Positions 48,695-60,998 of a DNA stretch of 64,000 nt are shown here, piece after piece (position 1 is the stretch's first letter; each line of letters starts with the position of its first letter). The stretch spans positions 58,610,203 through 58,674,202 of the forward strand of contig CM060187.1 in assembly GCA_030549335.1 (NCBI GenBank), read 5' to 3'. A program made the translations under genes and the position numbers. The DNA is from Pontederia crassipes. Its lineage: Eukaryota > Streptophyta > Magnoliopsida > Commelinales > Pontederiaceae. The notes below the pieces were generated by a model. It was not told where the DNA came from, ran no database searches, and saw only the letters and a list, made by a program, of their open reading frames with translations.

Positions 48695-50196
48695 ATATTG
48701 AAGTAGTTACTGCAGCAACAATTAAAAGAATCTGCTGAAGTTTCGATTTTCCGGACATCTACCACCAATGAAAAGTTTGTCTATAGCACAAGAAACTTCA
48801 TTAAATCATTTTTTTTTATAGGAGCTAAAACACTTTAGCCTTTGCTGCAGGATATCTTGAACTCTGCTCTTGAATTAGTTTCTGTTGTTTTCTTTTGCAT
48901 GATTATAGACTTATAGTTGTACAGGAAGTTTGTCAATCTTGCATGGTTGAAATCAGGCTTGCTTTCTGTGGAATGGCCTAACAAATGCCAAGTTTTCATG
49001 GCTGCCAAAAGGAATTACCACTTGGTTGGATGCTATCTGAGCAGAATATTTTTCATGGTGAAAGTAGGTCTGTTCCTGGAATCAACATTCTCAGCATTTC
49101 AAAGCTCCTGGATGGGGGAAAAAACCCTGAAATCAGTAGTTGAATATTTCAATGAAAGAGAAGAACTCCAATGAAAATGTGTCGCGAGGTCAAATTTTTT
49201 TTTTAAAAAAGTTAATGTTAGATGCTTCGATTAACTCCGCCTATGTTTTATAGTCGGTCCCAAGCCTAGATAAAGGAGGAGGGTTGTGTTAGGCCCCGAC
49301 AACCAGCGTAAAATCCTGTCGAATTGCATGGACATGGATCAACGAATAGCGTCGTATGATTCATGTAGCCGACCCATCTAGTGGGATAAGATTTTGTTGT
49401 TGTTGTTGTAGATGTTTCGATTCTATATCCTAGATGAATGCTTAAAAAATGCAAAATGTATGACTATCAGCAAAAAATATGTACGAATATAGACATATCA
49501 AATTTATATTTTAAATATTGGACTGGTTTAAGGGAAGCAGAATTCAAAAGAGAGGTGGCAGAAATTAACACAAAATTATGTCCATATAAGAATCCGATAG
49601 AAGTGCTCTCCCTTATCTTATAACTCGGTTCTCCTATCACCAGCAACACCAAATACGCCCCAATCAGGAATTAAGTAATAACAACATAAATAATTATTAT
49701 ATTTTACAAATGAAAAAAAGAATATATAGTAAAAGCTAATATAACAAGTTTTGCTAAAACAACACGGCCTTCTCGGTCAAACCTCCTAAATAAAGCCTTT
49801 TTTAATAGTTCCACTAAATAAAATAAAATAATTAGCGCGTCTAATAATGACGCCATCGTTTAACAAAGGAGTTAATAAATAGGAAATAAATGCCATCAAA
49901 AAAGGGCAGCCATTTCTTTTGCTTTCTCCCTTCCGACAAAGCCATCTCTTTCTTTCGCCTTCCACCCGAGCGATTAAAAAAATTGCAACATCGTCCCTCT
50001 CGAATTCCCAGGAGGAATAATTATACTGAACCCCTCGTACATCACAATAATTACTCCTCCGTACCTCCACCGCTTCCTGTAAAAGCTTCGGAATTTATAT
50101 TTTCGGTCCCTCGTTTGATCCCGGCGGCGATCGCAGCGCCCTCGTCCACAGATATCGCCGGCGGGCGACGGATTGGGCGGTTCGGATGAGAGGGGA
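48695..50196. other. Intergenic spacer between the coiled-coil gene and PP2C
   Basis: 3' flank, one SINE-like copy, AT-rich DNA, and from about 49990 the GC-rich leader of the PP2C gene. The frame at 48917-49174 is unrecognised and probably 3' UTR. Confidence 0.5.
49233..49408 (+). mobile_element. Au-SINE-like retroposon with (TTG)n tail, copy 4
   Basis: It starts AACTCCGCCTATGTTTTATA and ends in TTGTTGTTG. The flanking duplication TAGATGYTTCGATT (49219-49232 and 49409-49422) has one C/T mismatch, so it is an older insertion or has mutated since. It is intergenic, in the same orientation as the other copies. Confidence 0.85.
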
Positions 50197-53100
50197 ATGG
50201 CCGGTGGGTCCTCCACGCTGATGAGGATCGTGAGCCCCTGCTGGAAGCCATCGCCGGAGAGCGGCGGCAAGGGGGTCGCCTGCGATCACTTGGGGCGCAG
50301 CCGCGCGGGACGGGCGGACGGCCTGCTGTGGTACAAGGACCTCGGGAGGCACGCGGCCGGAGAGTTCTCCATGGCCGTGGTGCAGGCCAACAGCCTGCTG
50401 GAGGACGGGAGCCAGATCGAGTCAGGGCCGCTGAGCTTCCACGAGACCGCGCCGCCGCAGGGGACGTTCGTCGGGGTCTACGACGGGCACGGCGGTCCGG
50501 AGACGTCGCGGTACATCGTCGAGCATATGTTCCGCAATCTCAAAAGTACGGCAATCTTTTCTTCTGCTTTCCTTCATATACCGATCAGAGTTTCTTGCTT
50601 GGAATTGGAGAGTAGGGCCTAATGTCGATTTGTTTGGAAAGGGTGTGGTAAATAGGAATTGCAATTAATTTAGAAGGAATCGGATAAAATTTGATGTGAT
50701 CGAGCTTTCCCAATCTCCGTACGTTACAAATAGTGACGCTGTTAACGCATACGTTTGTTGTTTGATTTTCATTTACTTGCATTCATGTTTTCTACTTTTG
50801 AGCCATGAAGATGAGCTAAAAGTATCGTATGTAGAATCCAAACTTGTCCATGCCTCGACAAAATGGCTGATAGAGCTTTGATAAGTTAGGGTTGTAACTT
50901 GTGTTCAGATGTCCTAGCATGGTCGTATTTTGAATTCCTTTGTTTTAGAAATGAATTTGTGGTATTAATTGCTGATTATATTTGCAGAATATGCATCTGA
51001 AGAACAAAGGATGTCAGTGGATGTAATAAAGAAATCATATGCAGCCACAGAAGAAGGTTTTATATCTATTGTCCGGAAGCAATGGCTCAACAAGCCACAA
51101 TTGGCTTCTGTTGGTTCCTGTTGTTTGGTTGGTGTTGTATCTGGTGGGATGCTTTATGTTGCAAATGCTGGCGATTCCCGTGCTGTGTTAGGTAGGTATG
51201 AGAAAGGTATTAGAGAAATCACAGCCCTGCAGATGTGTGATGAACACAATGCTAGCTTAGAAACTGTGAGGGAGGAGCTGCGGTCCATGCACCCTGATGA
51301 TCCACAGATGGTATTTTTGAAGAATAAGGTTTGGCGTGTCAAAGGTCTAATACAGGTAAAACTTTGTCCTGATAATTTTCTGTCACTTGGATATGTATTT
51401 GATCATTCTTGTACATTAAGAATAAAGTTTAGAAATGTGGTCCACAGCTGAATTTTGCAGAAAATCTTTCTCTGTCCATATTCTATTCTCATATTACATT
51501 TCCAACCTGTATTCCACACTCACAAATGTGTTGTGCATGCCAACACTGATGATTTGGATAAATGAACATAAGTAGGTGCTGATAGCATGTCATTACCTCT
51601 AATATGTTTTATCCACAACCAGGTGCAGCAGATTGGATGACCATATACTGCTTGCCAAGTAAGTCATCCATGAGATGTCATACCTCATAAGTTTAACAAA
51701 TTTTGAAGCATAAATGGTAGTAGATTGCATGTTACTTGCATCATAGGAGTGGTCCAAAAAAGAAAACTTTTTCTATGCAATTTGCACCTAACAAAATGTA
51801 TTTTCTTTCTATAGTTTACTTTTATTTCGCCCATAATTTTAGCAAACTTGACTATACCTAAGATCTTTCTTTTGGGATCCTCAATCTTCCTTTTTCATGA
51901 AGTCTGGAATCGGTTTATACCTTGTATCAAAATATGAAACTTCGTTGTAACGTAATCTTTGGATATTTTTTTATCTGCCTGTTTTTTATTTCCTTTCCCA
52001 TGCTATCTTAAGAACTTTAGATTTTAGTAAGAATTAGAAAGCAATCATTTGTATATTGATTGTTAATTGAGTTTTTATTTGTGCAGGTCTCAAGATCTAT
52101 TGGAGATGCCTATTTGAAAGATGCTGAATTTAACCGTGAGCCATTACTACCTAAGTTTCGTCTGCCAGAACCCTTCCATAAATCGATCCTCATTGCTGAG
52201 CCAGCGGTGATAACTCATAAATTATGTGCTGAAGATCAATTCCTTATATTCGCATCAGATGGTCTCTGGGAACATTTGAGCAACCAAGAAGCGGTTGATA
52301 TTGTTCATAACTCTCCTCGAAATGTACGTTGCCTGAGCTCAACTATGTTTTTACTCTCTTTTCTTTATTGTGGTGTTCACTTTTGCCTTTTTTATATATA
52401 AGTTCTAAGTTATGTATGCAAATGTTTTGCATTTCTCATACTTGTCTTTCACTTCTTGTGAAATTTTGATCATGGTATATGTATATATATACTGATTTTG
52501 CTTCAAGATCTGTGTACTTATATATACCGGTGAATCACACTCTTGATTACAGGAAACACTCTTGTTATAAATATCTTTGATTTCTTCAAGTTGTTGTGGT
52601 AGATATGAGTATGACAACAAGTTTGTTATGTTAAGTTGAAAAAAAAATTGGTACTTAGTGAATACAGTGTCATGTTTATCCATTTTATCCTGATTCTGAA
52701 ACTGAAATGCATAGACATGAGGCTGTCATGGGTTTGATTTTCAGGTGGTGTCCCTTTTGCCTCAGGAGATTTCTAATGACATTTAACAACGTGGATCTGT
52801 TTCTTTCTAGTTTAGATGTTTGACTTGTTATTAGCACCCACAATGAAAACATTGACACTTTTCTATGCTGTTAATTTGTTACTGACTTGGCTCTGCAATT
52901 TGGAATTGGTTTAACCAGGCTGCTTTTTTTTTGCTTTGATTGTCTCGTTGGAACTATTATCATGACCAGGTTCTATGATCATGCAGGGAATTGCAAGAAG
53001 ACTTGTAAAAGCTGCAATGCGAGAAGCAGCAAAGAAAAGAGAGATGAGGTACTCTGACCTGAAAAAGATTGACCGTGGGGTCAGGAGGCATTTTCATGAT

Positions 53101-53214
53101 GACATAACTGTTATAATCCTATTTCTAGAACCTACCCTGACAAGTAAGAATTTCTGTTATGCCCCGGTACTGTCACTTCAAGGACCTGGTGTTCCTGCTC
53201 TAGTACAATCATGA
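50197..53214 (+). CDS. Clade D protein phosphatase 2C, 393 aa
   Basis: A Mg/Mn-dependent Ser/Thr phosphatase. Clade D members in Arabidopsis dephosphorylate plasma-membrane proton ATPases and are held off by SAUR proteins. Exons are 50197-50545, 50988-51355, 52087-52323 and 52987-53214 (phases 1, 0, 0). The PP2C motifs are complete: [20 protein letters not shown] with the metal-binding [62 protein letters not shown], and [14 protein letters not shown] with the last metal-binding Asp. The N-terminus [20 protein letters not shown] and the start of the core are typical of clade D. An in-frame ATG eight codons upstream (50173) is an alternative start. The C-terminus is slightly extended ([15 protein letters not shown]). 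The gene appears intact. Confidence 0.95.
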
Positions 53215-53754
53215 ACCTCAAGCTTTAGATGCTCCACTGCCAAAATGATTGAGTTTCCAGGGTGAGAATTCCCTACTAGCTGAAATTTAAGAGGATCAAA
53301 GCTTCAAGTTCTAGCTGCTGCCTGAATTGCAAATTATGAAGTAATTATAGTATATTATATGAAGGAGATCTTTTTTGTGGATGATTTACAATTTTGCTCC
53401 AGAAGTAATTGACAATAAGCAATCGTGGTTTCCATTTGCTCCGACGACTGTGAAAAGCTAGTTTCCATGTTCATGAACTCCATTCGACAGTCTCAAAAAG
53501 TGCAGGTAAATTTGCCGGCCGACTGGATTTTGTGCTTGCAAATTTTAGCTTGGGTTGTCATAACTGAGGTGTTTTTTTTGCAGTGTGCCAGCTTATCTCA
53601 GATTTCCTCTTTTTTCTTCGGAGCAAGTGTTGTTTTGGAGTGAGACCAAGAAGTTGATTTAGCTTGATTTAATGAGTTATCACGACATGCATTTACACTG
53701 AAAACTACTCTCTAGTGTAAAGTCCCTGCGAAAACTTTTTTCTTAAGCTGGATT

Positions 53755-53808
<54 letters not shown>

Positions 53809-56797
53809 TACATTGATAGGGATCTTCAGTAACAACACTTTGTAAACGCGTCCCAGTTTTGGTTGGTGTTTGCATGGAACAGAAGTAGCGATATGCTGTT
53901 TCTACGATAATCTAAGAGCCCATTTCAGCTGCTTATAAGATGGTCATGTTTGTCGCTATTTGACATTTTTTTCTCTCTTGATAACATATATAATTTAAGG
54001 ACAAAGAATATGTTATTTGAATCAACATTCATGAGTAATTCGAGTTCCCTTGAGGAAGTAGTAGAGTGTTAAAAGACCATTTTGCAACGTCATCTTCGAG
54101 TTTGAATTTGGAGTTATCTTAGTTAACGAAGTGGACTCACTCCTTCATCGAACCACATAAGTGATCAACATCTACCTAAGAAAAAGAATGATGCCACCCT
54201 CTCGTGCCATCCGAAAAATGCAAATATTTGAGAATGCACAGTAAAAGAGTGCGAGTGATTCATACGTTCAAATATTATCTAGAATCACATCTAATGATCC
54301 TTGTCTAAATGACGTTTGGTGATTTTTTTTAATCTTTGATAGTTTCACTAAACGGAAAATTTCGCAAAATGTTTTTTCCGTGATTAAGATTGGTTTGAGA
54401 AAAAAAGTGTTAATTTTCAGCAATATTTTTTAAATGCGCAAAAATTGCGTCATATATATTTATAATAATATTTTTTGTTAATAATGTTTTGAATTCTACT
54501 CCAATTGAAAATTCATCTTAATTCAAAAATTCTGAAGTAAAAAGCTTCATTGCACTACGAGAGTCGGTCTGTAATTCTTATAGAATGGAGTGCCTATATA
54601 AATTTTTTAGAGATCCAAATAAAAAGTAATATGGTATTGTAATTTTTTTTATTTTTTCATCTAATAAAATTCTGCGTCGTCATAATTTTTTTAAATTTTC
54701 TTAGGGTGCATAATTAACATTTTTGCCAAGAAATTTTTTAAAAGGGGTTTAGAGGACTTCACTTCTCAAACTTTAATATTAAGACAATCATATTTCTCTT
54801 TTCTGGACGATACTACAAATGTAATCGAATAAATTTCTAGTTACGTTTTACACACATTGAGATTGAATCATTTGGATGTGTATCTGATCATTTGTTTTAT
54901 TTGAAAAGTTTAATAATTGATTGTTCAAGTATCTGAAGGTTAGAACTCAGATCCCGAAAAAATAATTTTTAATTATCCGATTGAATAAATAGAAAATGTT
55001 TTAATACTTAATGTACTTTATCTTTTCTGTCAATATATATATATATATATATATATATGTCCACTCAGTTTTGTTATAAGCTTAATTGTATTTATATTAA
55101 TTTAATTTATTATTTGTTTTTTAAAATTTATTTATGCTAAAGTAGGGGTTGAAAAGCGAAAAAATTGATCCAAACTTCTTTAAAATAAAAAAAGTTTAAA
55201 AACAATTTGTTTTTTTAATGAGCTAAAATAGATGGAATAGTCATATTTGGATCTAAAAGCTGATTGTGACCTACTCTCAACCGTATAAAAAAAATAAAGA
55301 GCTCCGCCGAAAAGAAAATTGTGAAAGGAAGGCATGCGACGAAATAGCTCACAGTAACGCCACAAAAAATGTACAATAAATATAACATACATAAAAAAAC
55401 ATACATATAGCACCGAAAATAATTACATGAGAACCAATAAAAGATGATATCTAGACAATAAGTTTTAAATCATTATATAGCCACGTAACAATTTCCAAAA
55501 TCTCAACATAAGGCATAAGCTTTCTCCCATATAAGCCACACCTAATTTATACTTAGGCTCTATTGATATTATCAATAGTGTGACAAGCGAATAACGGTTT
55601 GATGATGAATAAACGGATAGTGAATGAGGATTAGTGTTTAGCAATTTATTTATGATATTGATAAATAAATATTTAATAAAGTTAACGATAAAATTCATTG
55701 ATAAATATAAAATGAAATAATTAAACAAACAATAAATTATTCAATTCTATCCGTATACAAAATTTATTAAAATTAAAAAAGGTAAATAATTAATATCTCA
55801 ATGAAATAAAATAAAATTTTACAATTAATATTTTTTTATTAAAATACATAAAAGTTAATCATGGGTCATCTTAATCAACAATGCAGAAAACTATATCTAA
55901 TCAAAATGAAAAGATTCTATGCACTTTGTTTTATGTTTTTTTTTCATGTACCAATGTGTATTATGTACGTAGGGGCTTCGCCTCGGAAGAAAAAAAAATA
56001 AAACACCATAATTTTTTATTGTTAATAATGTCAAATAAGATGCAATCGAGTGTGCCTAATAACATGAAAAAAAAATCTTAAATAGATTAAATATAAAAAA
56101 AAGAACAGATACGTAAATAGTAATCTTTTTTCTAGTCATATATGCCATCTATTAGTTTGGCCTTTTTTGGTATAAAGTTTATGGAAGTATTAAAATTTAT
56201 TTGTTATTCTCGAATCCACTATTTTGCATTTCTGGTTTCATACTTTTTTTTAGAAAAAAAAAACTACTAACACCTGATTTCTTTGAAAATGAGTTCAGAT
56301 TTATTTTTTACTTTAAAACCTTCTGGACAACATTTTAACATTGAAAAAATGATAATAATATTTAATTGTGGTGGGTTGAAGAATGCACTCGGAATTGTGT
56401 TCTTATAAAAATGTGGTTGAAGAATGCACTCAGAATGCATTTTAACCTAATGGTCCAAATTCATTGTTTCCTCCATAGTAGTTGCAGAATCTGTAATATC
56501 ATTGTCAAAACATATTACCAAGGGATGCTGGTGTTCTTATAAAAATTGTGGAATAAATTATCGTGACCCCATAGAAAATATTAAGAGTATAATATAAAAA
56601 TAAATAATTTTTAATAATTTATAGTTTTGCGACATCTTATGATCTAATTTATAAGTTTTTTTCATAAAACTAATTAGAGACTTTTTAATTTCAGATTAAT
56701 TTAGTGTGTATATATATATATAAAGAAACTATACCCAAATAACGTGGAACGGTCGGTTTGAAAACATACATAATCTTGGAAATATCTTAGTTGGATT
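53215..56797. other. AT-rich intergenic spacer
   Basis: PP2C 3' UTR followed by more than 3 kb of AT-rich DNA. It contains a (CT)n run, a (TA)n run at about 55033-55058, and near 56395-56440 a repeated phrase (gttgaagaatgcactc). The ORFs near 53425 and 55180-55728 have no recognisable content. Confidence 0.5.
53761..53805. repeat. (CT)n microsatellite
   Basis: An uninterrupted CT run of about 45 bp in the 3' flank of the PP2C gene. Confidence 0.97.
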
Positions 56798-56959
56798 TTG
56801 TTTTTGATGGATGGTGAATATATGCGCTCGGTCGATCACGTCACCGCTGGCGTGCGCATGGCATGGCCCAATTTTTTCCAAACTTGTTGCATCTTTCTTC
56901 TTAATAAATCCTCCTTTCATCGTCGTCTTCTCACCTTTCATTCCAAAGGACTGCACAAA

Positions 56960-59752
56960 TTGATCTCATGGCACTCACAGCACCCGCAAGGTTCTCTCTC
57001 TACACACACACACATTTCCTGCCACCTACTCTGGATTCCAGTGCACACACATTTCCTGCCACCTACTCTGGATTCCAGTGCGCCGCCACCTCCAATCTTT
57101 GACGGCACTACCAGGTGATTTACTTTTTGCATTTCCTTTTTGCCACTCTTCCTCTATTTTTCCCTCAGCTCCTGAGATGACCTACTCTGGATTCCAGTGC
57201 GCCGCCACCTCCAATCTTTGACGGCACTACCAGGTGATTTACTTTTTGCATTTCCTTTTTGCCACTCTTCCTCTATTTTTCCCTCAGCTCCTGAGATGAC
57301 CTACTCTGGATTCCAGTGCGCCGCCACCTCCAATCTTTGACGGCACTACCAGGTGATTTACTTTTTGCATTTCCTTTTTGCCACTCTTCCTCTATTTTCC
57401 CCTCAGCTCCTGAGATGATGAATTTTGGGTTTATTTTTTTTAAGGTTGTACATAGCTTACATATGCCCATACGCACAAAGAACTTGGATAACTAGAAACT
57501 ACAAGGTACTCATTTTTTTTGCGTTTCTGTTCTTAACCTTGTTCTAGAAATATTTGTAAATTGGGTTCGATAAATTGTGCTAAACAATCGGATTAGTAAC
57601 TGTTTACCGTTTTTTGGTTTGGTTACTTTGGTATTCCTGCAATTGGTTAGGGACACTAGAGCTCATTGTTCTAGTGATATTCATCTGTCAGCGAGCCTAA
57701 TTTTGAACTATTCTATGTGGATATTTGGAGCAGGGGCTGCAGAGCAAGATCGAGCTGGTTCCACTCGATCTTGGAAACAGGCCTGCGTGGTACAAGGAGA
57801 AACTTTATCCTGCGAATAAGGTTCCGATTCGCTTGAGCTTTCTAATTCTAGCATTTTAGAGAGGCACTAAGAAAGACTAATGTGCCTTCATTTCATGTAT
57901 TCATAGGGGTTTTGTAATGATTTCCATCTGATTGCTCAATAGGTTCCGTCGCTCGAGCACAACAATGAAGTGAAAGGAGAAAGCCTGGATCTGATTAAGT
58001 ACATCAATGACCACTTTGAAGGCCCTGCATTGCTCCCAGATGTAGGAGGGTTCTTGATCATTTGATTGTCTCAGTTGTCATGATCTTTTTTGTCAAGTTT
58101 GTCGCTAAATTTACGCTGGAAATTGTATAGGACCCTGCAAAGCAGCAGCTAGGAGCTTATTGCTGATAGTGATGGTTTTAACAAAGTTATGTACACAACT
58201 ATGATGTCAAAGGAAGATGTCGGTGCCGAAGCTGGTCAGAAATAACTCTTCTTGGATTCTATGTGCCAATGATTAGAAACTGAAGTACTAACCACGCTGA
58301 TCTGTTCTCGCCTCTTTAATTTACTTGCAGACACCGTCTTGGACAAGCTAGAAGATGCACTCGCAAAATTTGATGATGGGCCATTTTTCCTGGGTCAATT
58401 CAGTTTGGTCAGTAACTATTTATCTATGGATAAGCCATACATTCTTATTTTTCTAGCTAAGATAAAAGAAATTGAATCCTTAGCGATGTTATGTGTTGCT
58501 TGTTCAACTTTTAATTCTCTCATGTTATGCTTAGGTGGATATTACTTATGCTCCGTTCATCGAAAGGTTTCAGACTTTTTTTTGGATGTGAAGAAATATG
58601 ACATCACCAAAGGACGGCCTAAACTTGCATTATGGATCGAGGTACATAGGAGCTTCATATATATATGTTTGATTTTAATGATCAAAACTTTTATCTGAAT
58701 GCTGCATATATAGATCGTCTTGTTATGTCAATGCCCTCTAAGTCGGTGACACACGATATGTTAATGATAATATGACTTTTTGTGTGGCATCGGGTGTGAT
58801 TGATATAACATCGGATGTATCAAGAGTTTTGTTCTTCATTGTAGTGTTCAATTCATTATCATTAAAGTATTGTCTTGTATACTTCACATTCCAGATGTTT
58901 TGCTATGCTTAACTAGACTAAAATGTCCCAGAAAAACTAGTCTAAATAGCCTTTAGAGATTGCCATTTATGCCAGTCGGTTTCTTTTACATCCAGGAGGT
59001 TTCTTGCACCTAGTGTGCGGCCAACACAATCATATTCATAAGTAAAACATCCATTTTCAATGCACGCTTGTTGCTAAATTATCTTGAACATATCGAATTG
59101 TTTGCAAATTAGTTTGCACTAGGAAAGGTAGGTTTGTAACACTAACACCATATGATTGTTGAAATATTTCAGGAATTAGACAAGATTGATGCCTATGTAC
59201 AAACCAAACGTGATCCTCAGGAGTTACTTGCTAGGACTAAGCAGCGCTTGGGGGTAAAATTTTGCAAGATCTTTCAATCCCTTTTCTTCTTTTGTCACAT
59301 ACTGAGGTTGAACATTCTGATACTGTATTATTTTCTCTTATCTCTCTTTGTGCCTGTGTTCAGATTGCGTGAAGGATTCTCAATGTTTCTTCCAGGTACT
59401 GTGATATTTATAGAGCCTCAGCTTGGTGCGCTTCCTCTAAATGAGACATTGCTTTTCTGCTTTTGTTATTATAGAGCAAAAGAAATGGCAAAGCCCATTG
59501 TTTTCTCTTTTCTTTTTTTTTTAATTAGAAGTACCATGCTTTATAAATTTTGGTATCCTGTCCTTGAAAAAAGAGCCTTCTCTAAAAGATTACATCTGAC
59601 TTTGACTCGAATGTTCTGCGATATTTTTCTCATCTGCTGAAATTATGCAGGTAGCAACGACAAACACTAGGTCGAGTATTGTGTTACACCAGAGCCTGCG
59701 AGTATCATGTCATGGAGTATCAAGAATAAGCTATACATGTTGTTTGAGCTGA
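56960..59752 (+). pseudogene. Lambda-class glutathione S-transferase (GSTL), probably inactive
   Basis: GSTLs are thiol transferases/deglutathionylases with a catalytic Cys. Nine exons are recognisable: exon 1 ends at 57114 (PPPPIFDGTTR); then 57445-57505 (LYIAYICPYAQRTWITRNYK, catalytic CPYA), 57734-57820, 57943-58041, 58131-58234, 58331-58407, 58535-58641, 59173-59253 and about 59651-59752. Exons 3 and 4 give LVPLDLGNRPAWYKEKLYP and VPSLEHNNEVKGESLDLIKY; exon 6 gives KFDDGPFFLGQFSL. There are two lesions. In exon 5, DPAKQQL is followed by a frame break and TGA, while the downstream frame ELIADSDGFNKVMYTTMMSK is correct. In exon 7 a run of eight T (58576-58583) is one short of what the frame needs. 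An alternative acceptor at 58151-58152 could bypass the first lesion but not the second. The end of exon 1 is triplicated. The coding start is not fixed; the open frame extends upstream to 56798. Confidence 0.78.
57063..57417 (+). repeat. 119-bp tandem triplication over the exon 1/intron 1 border of GSTL
   Basis: Three nearly identical 119-bp units start at 57063, 57182 and 57301, each at CTACTCTGGATTCCAG. Each unit repeats the end of exon 1, its AG|GTGATT donor (57114, 57233, 57352) and about 65 bp of intron. A shorter 37-bp repeat (acacacatttcctgccacct...) lies just upstream at about 57006-57080. Units 2 and 3 have a TGA before the exon part, in the exon frame. Confidence 0.95.
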
Positions 59753-60155
59753 ATTAGAAACTCATCTAGATAATGTATGTTGTAGATTGTATAATAACAT
59801 GTGACTGTGTTCATCATATGTAATCATAATGGAGTCACTGTAAGGACTAAGAAACCTGGAAATGCAAATAAAAATCATTGTGTCATTGAAAGTAATGAAG
59901 CTCTTGTTTGTTTATGTTGCTTTGTGTAACCTTATATTTCTGTTTATTTGGAGAATGTCTTAAAAATATTGGAAGAGTTGCTAAATTTTGTTTTCTATCA
60001 TGATCTTCTAAATGCGCCTAGGCTTTTGATACTAGATAGAAATGAATGAATGGACTGAATGAACAAAATGTTGAAAAGATGCTCTTCAAGGTTGCAATGA
60101 GCCAAATAGATAGCCAAACGTTAAGGATGATGTTGTTTTTCTTAAATTTTGTTCA
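59753..60155. other. 3' flank of the GSTL locus
   Basis: Probable 3' UTR, with an AATAAA at about 59867, then intergenic sequence. No gene is supported. Confidence 0.5.
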
Positions 60156-60303
60156 AGGTCCCAAGCCCGGATAAAGGAGGAGGGTTGTGTTAGGCCCCGA
60201 CAGCCAGCGTAAAATCCTGTCGAATCTCATGAACATGGATCAACGAATGATCCATGTAGTCGACCCCACCTAGTGGGATAAGGCTTTGTTGTTGTTGTTG
60301 TTG
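60156..60303 (+). mobile_element. Au-SINE-like retroposon, 5'-truncated, copy 5
   Basis: It begins inside the family body at GGTCCCAAGCCCGGATAAAG and ends in (TTG)n. About 35 bp of the 5' end seen in the other copies is missing, and a few bases (the ggcgtcgta part) are deleted. No clear target-site duplication could be found, as expected for a truncated or rearranged insertion. Confidence 0.8.
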
Positions 60304-60534
60304 TCTCGAAAAACTATATCCAATCAGATCAAGTGAATGATTCTCTGTTCCTTTTTTGTTTAGAGAGTTGAAAAAATAACTCCAAATTTTTTTGTTTATT
60401 TTTTTATACCCGCTCAGGTATCAAATGCTACTAACACCCGGCTCATATAGAGAGAACAAAATGATGACTTCAATGACTAAGTGGTGACTTTAGGAATCGA
60501 GCTAAGTGTTACTAGTTTTCATCTTTGTAGCATA

Positions 60535-60998
60535 TAGGGGTGTTCACGGGCTCGGGTCGATCAGTGAACCCGATGACCCGACCCGATTTGGGTCGGGTCG
60601 GACTCGGTCCGACCTGAACTCGACCCATGGTCAGGTCAGGTATGGGTTGGAAAGACTCGTTTTTTTTTTTACTTTTTCCTTTTTTATTTATACTTAAGGC
60701 TTATATTTGATTTAAAAATTGAAAAAAAAACTGAAATAAAATATTTGAAGTGCAAAAATAATATTAAATAGTTAGAAAACATATTTTATGCTTTTAAAGT
60801 AATATTTTTATATTAAATAAAATATAAAACAGTAAGAAAATATATATATATATAAAAGAAAATTGGGTGGTCGGACAACCCAAATCGGGTCGGGTTGGGT
60901 CGGATCCAACCCCTCCTCCCCCCACCTCACCCCTTGACCCAACCCGATCGGGTCGGATTTGTTCACAGGTCGAGTCTCCCGACCCGTGAACAACCCTA
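60535..60998. mobile_element. hAT-type MITE, 464 bp
   Basis: A perfect 8-bp duplication GTAGCATA flanks it (60527-60534 and 60999-61006). The left end is TAGGGGTGTTCACGGG and the right end read inwards is TAGGGTTGTTCACGGG, one mismatch in 16. The subterminal parts are rich in gacccgacccgattt / gggtcgggtcg words and the centre is AT-rich. No coding capacity. Termini and duplication length fit hAT elements. Confidence 0.9.

Noticed and set aside
53425-53643. 72-codon frame after the PP2C gene
   Set aside because: It lies in the 3' flank, with no family similarity and no splice link to the PP2C frame, which already ends normally.
57063-57417. Three regular repeats considered as a CRISPR-like array
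   Set aside because: The units are 119 bp, adjacent without spacers, and carry a plant exon end; this is a tandem duplication.
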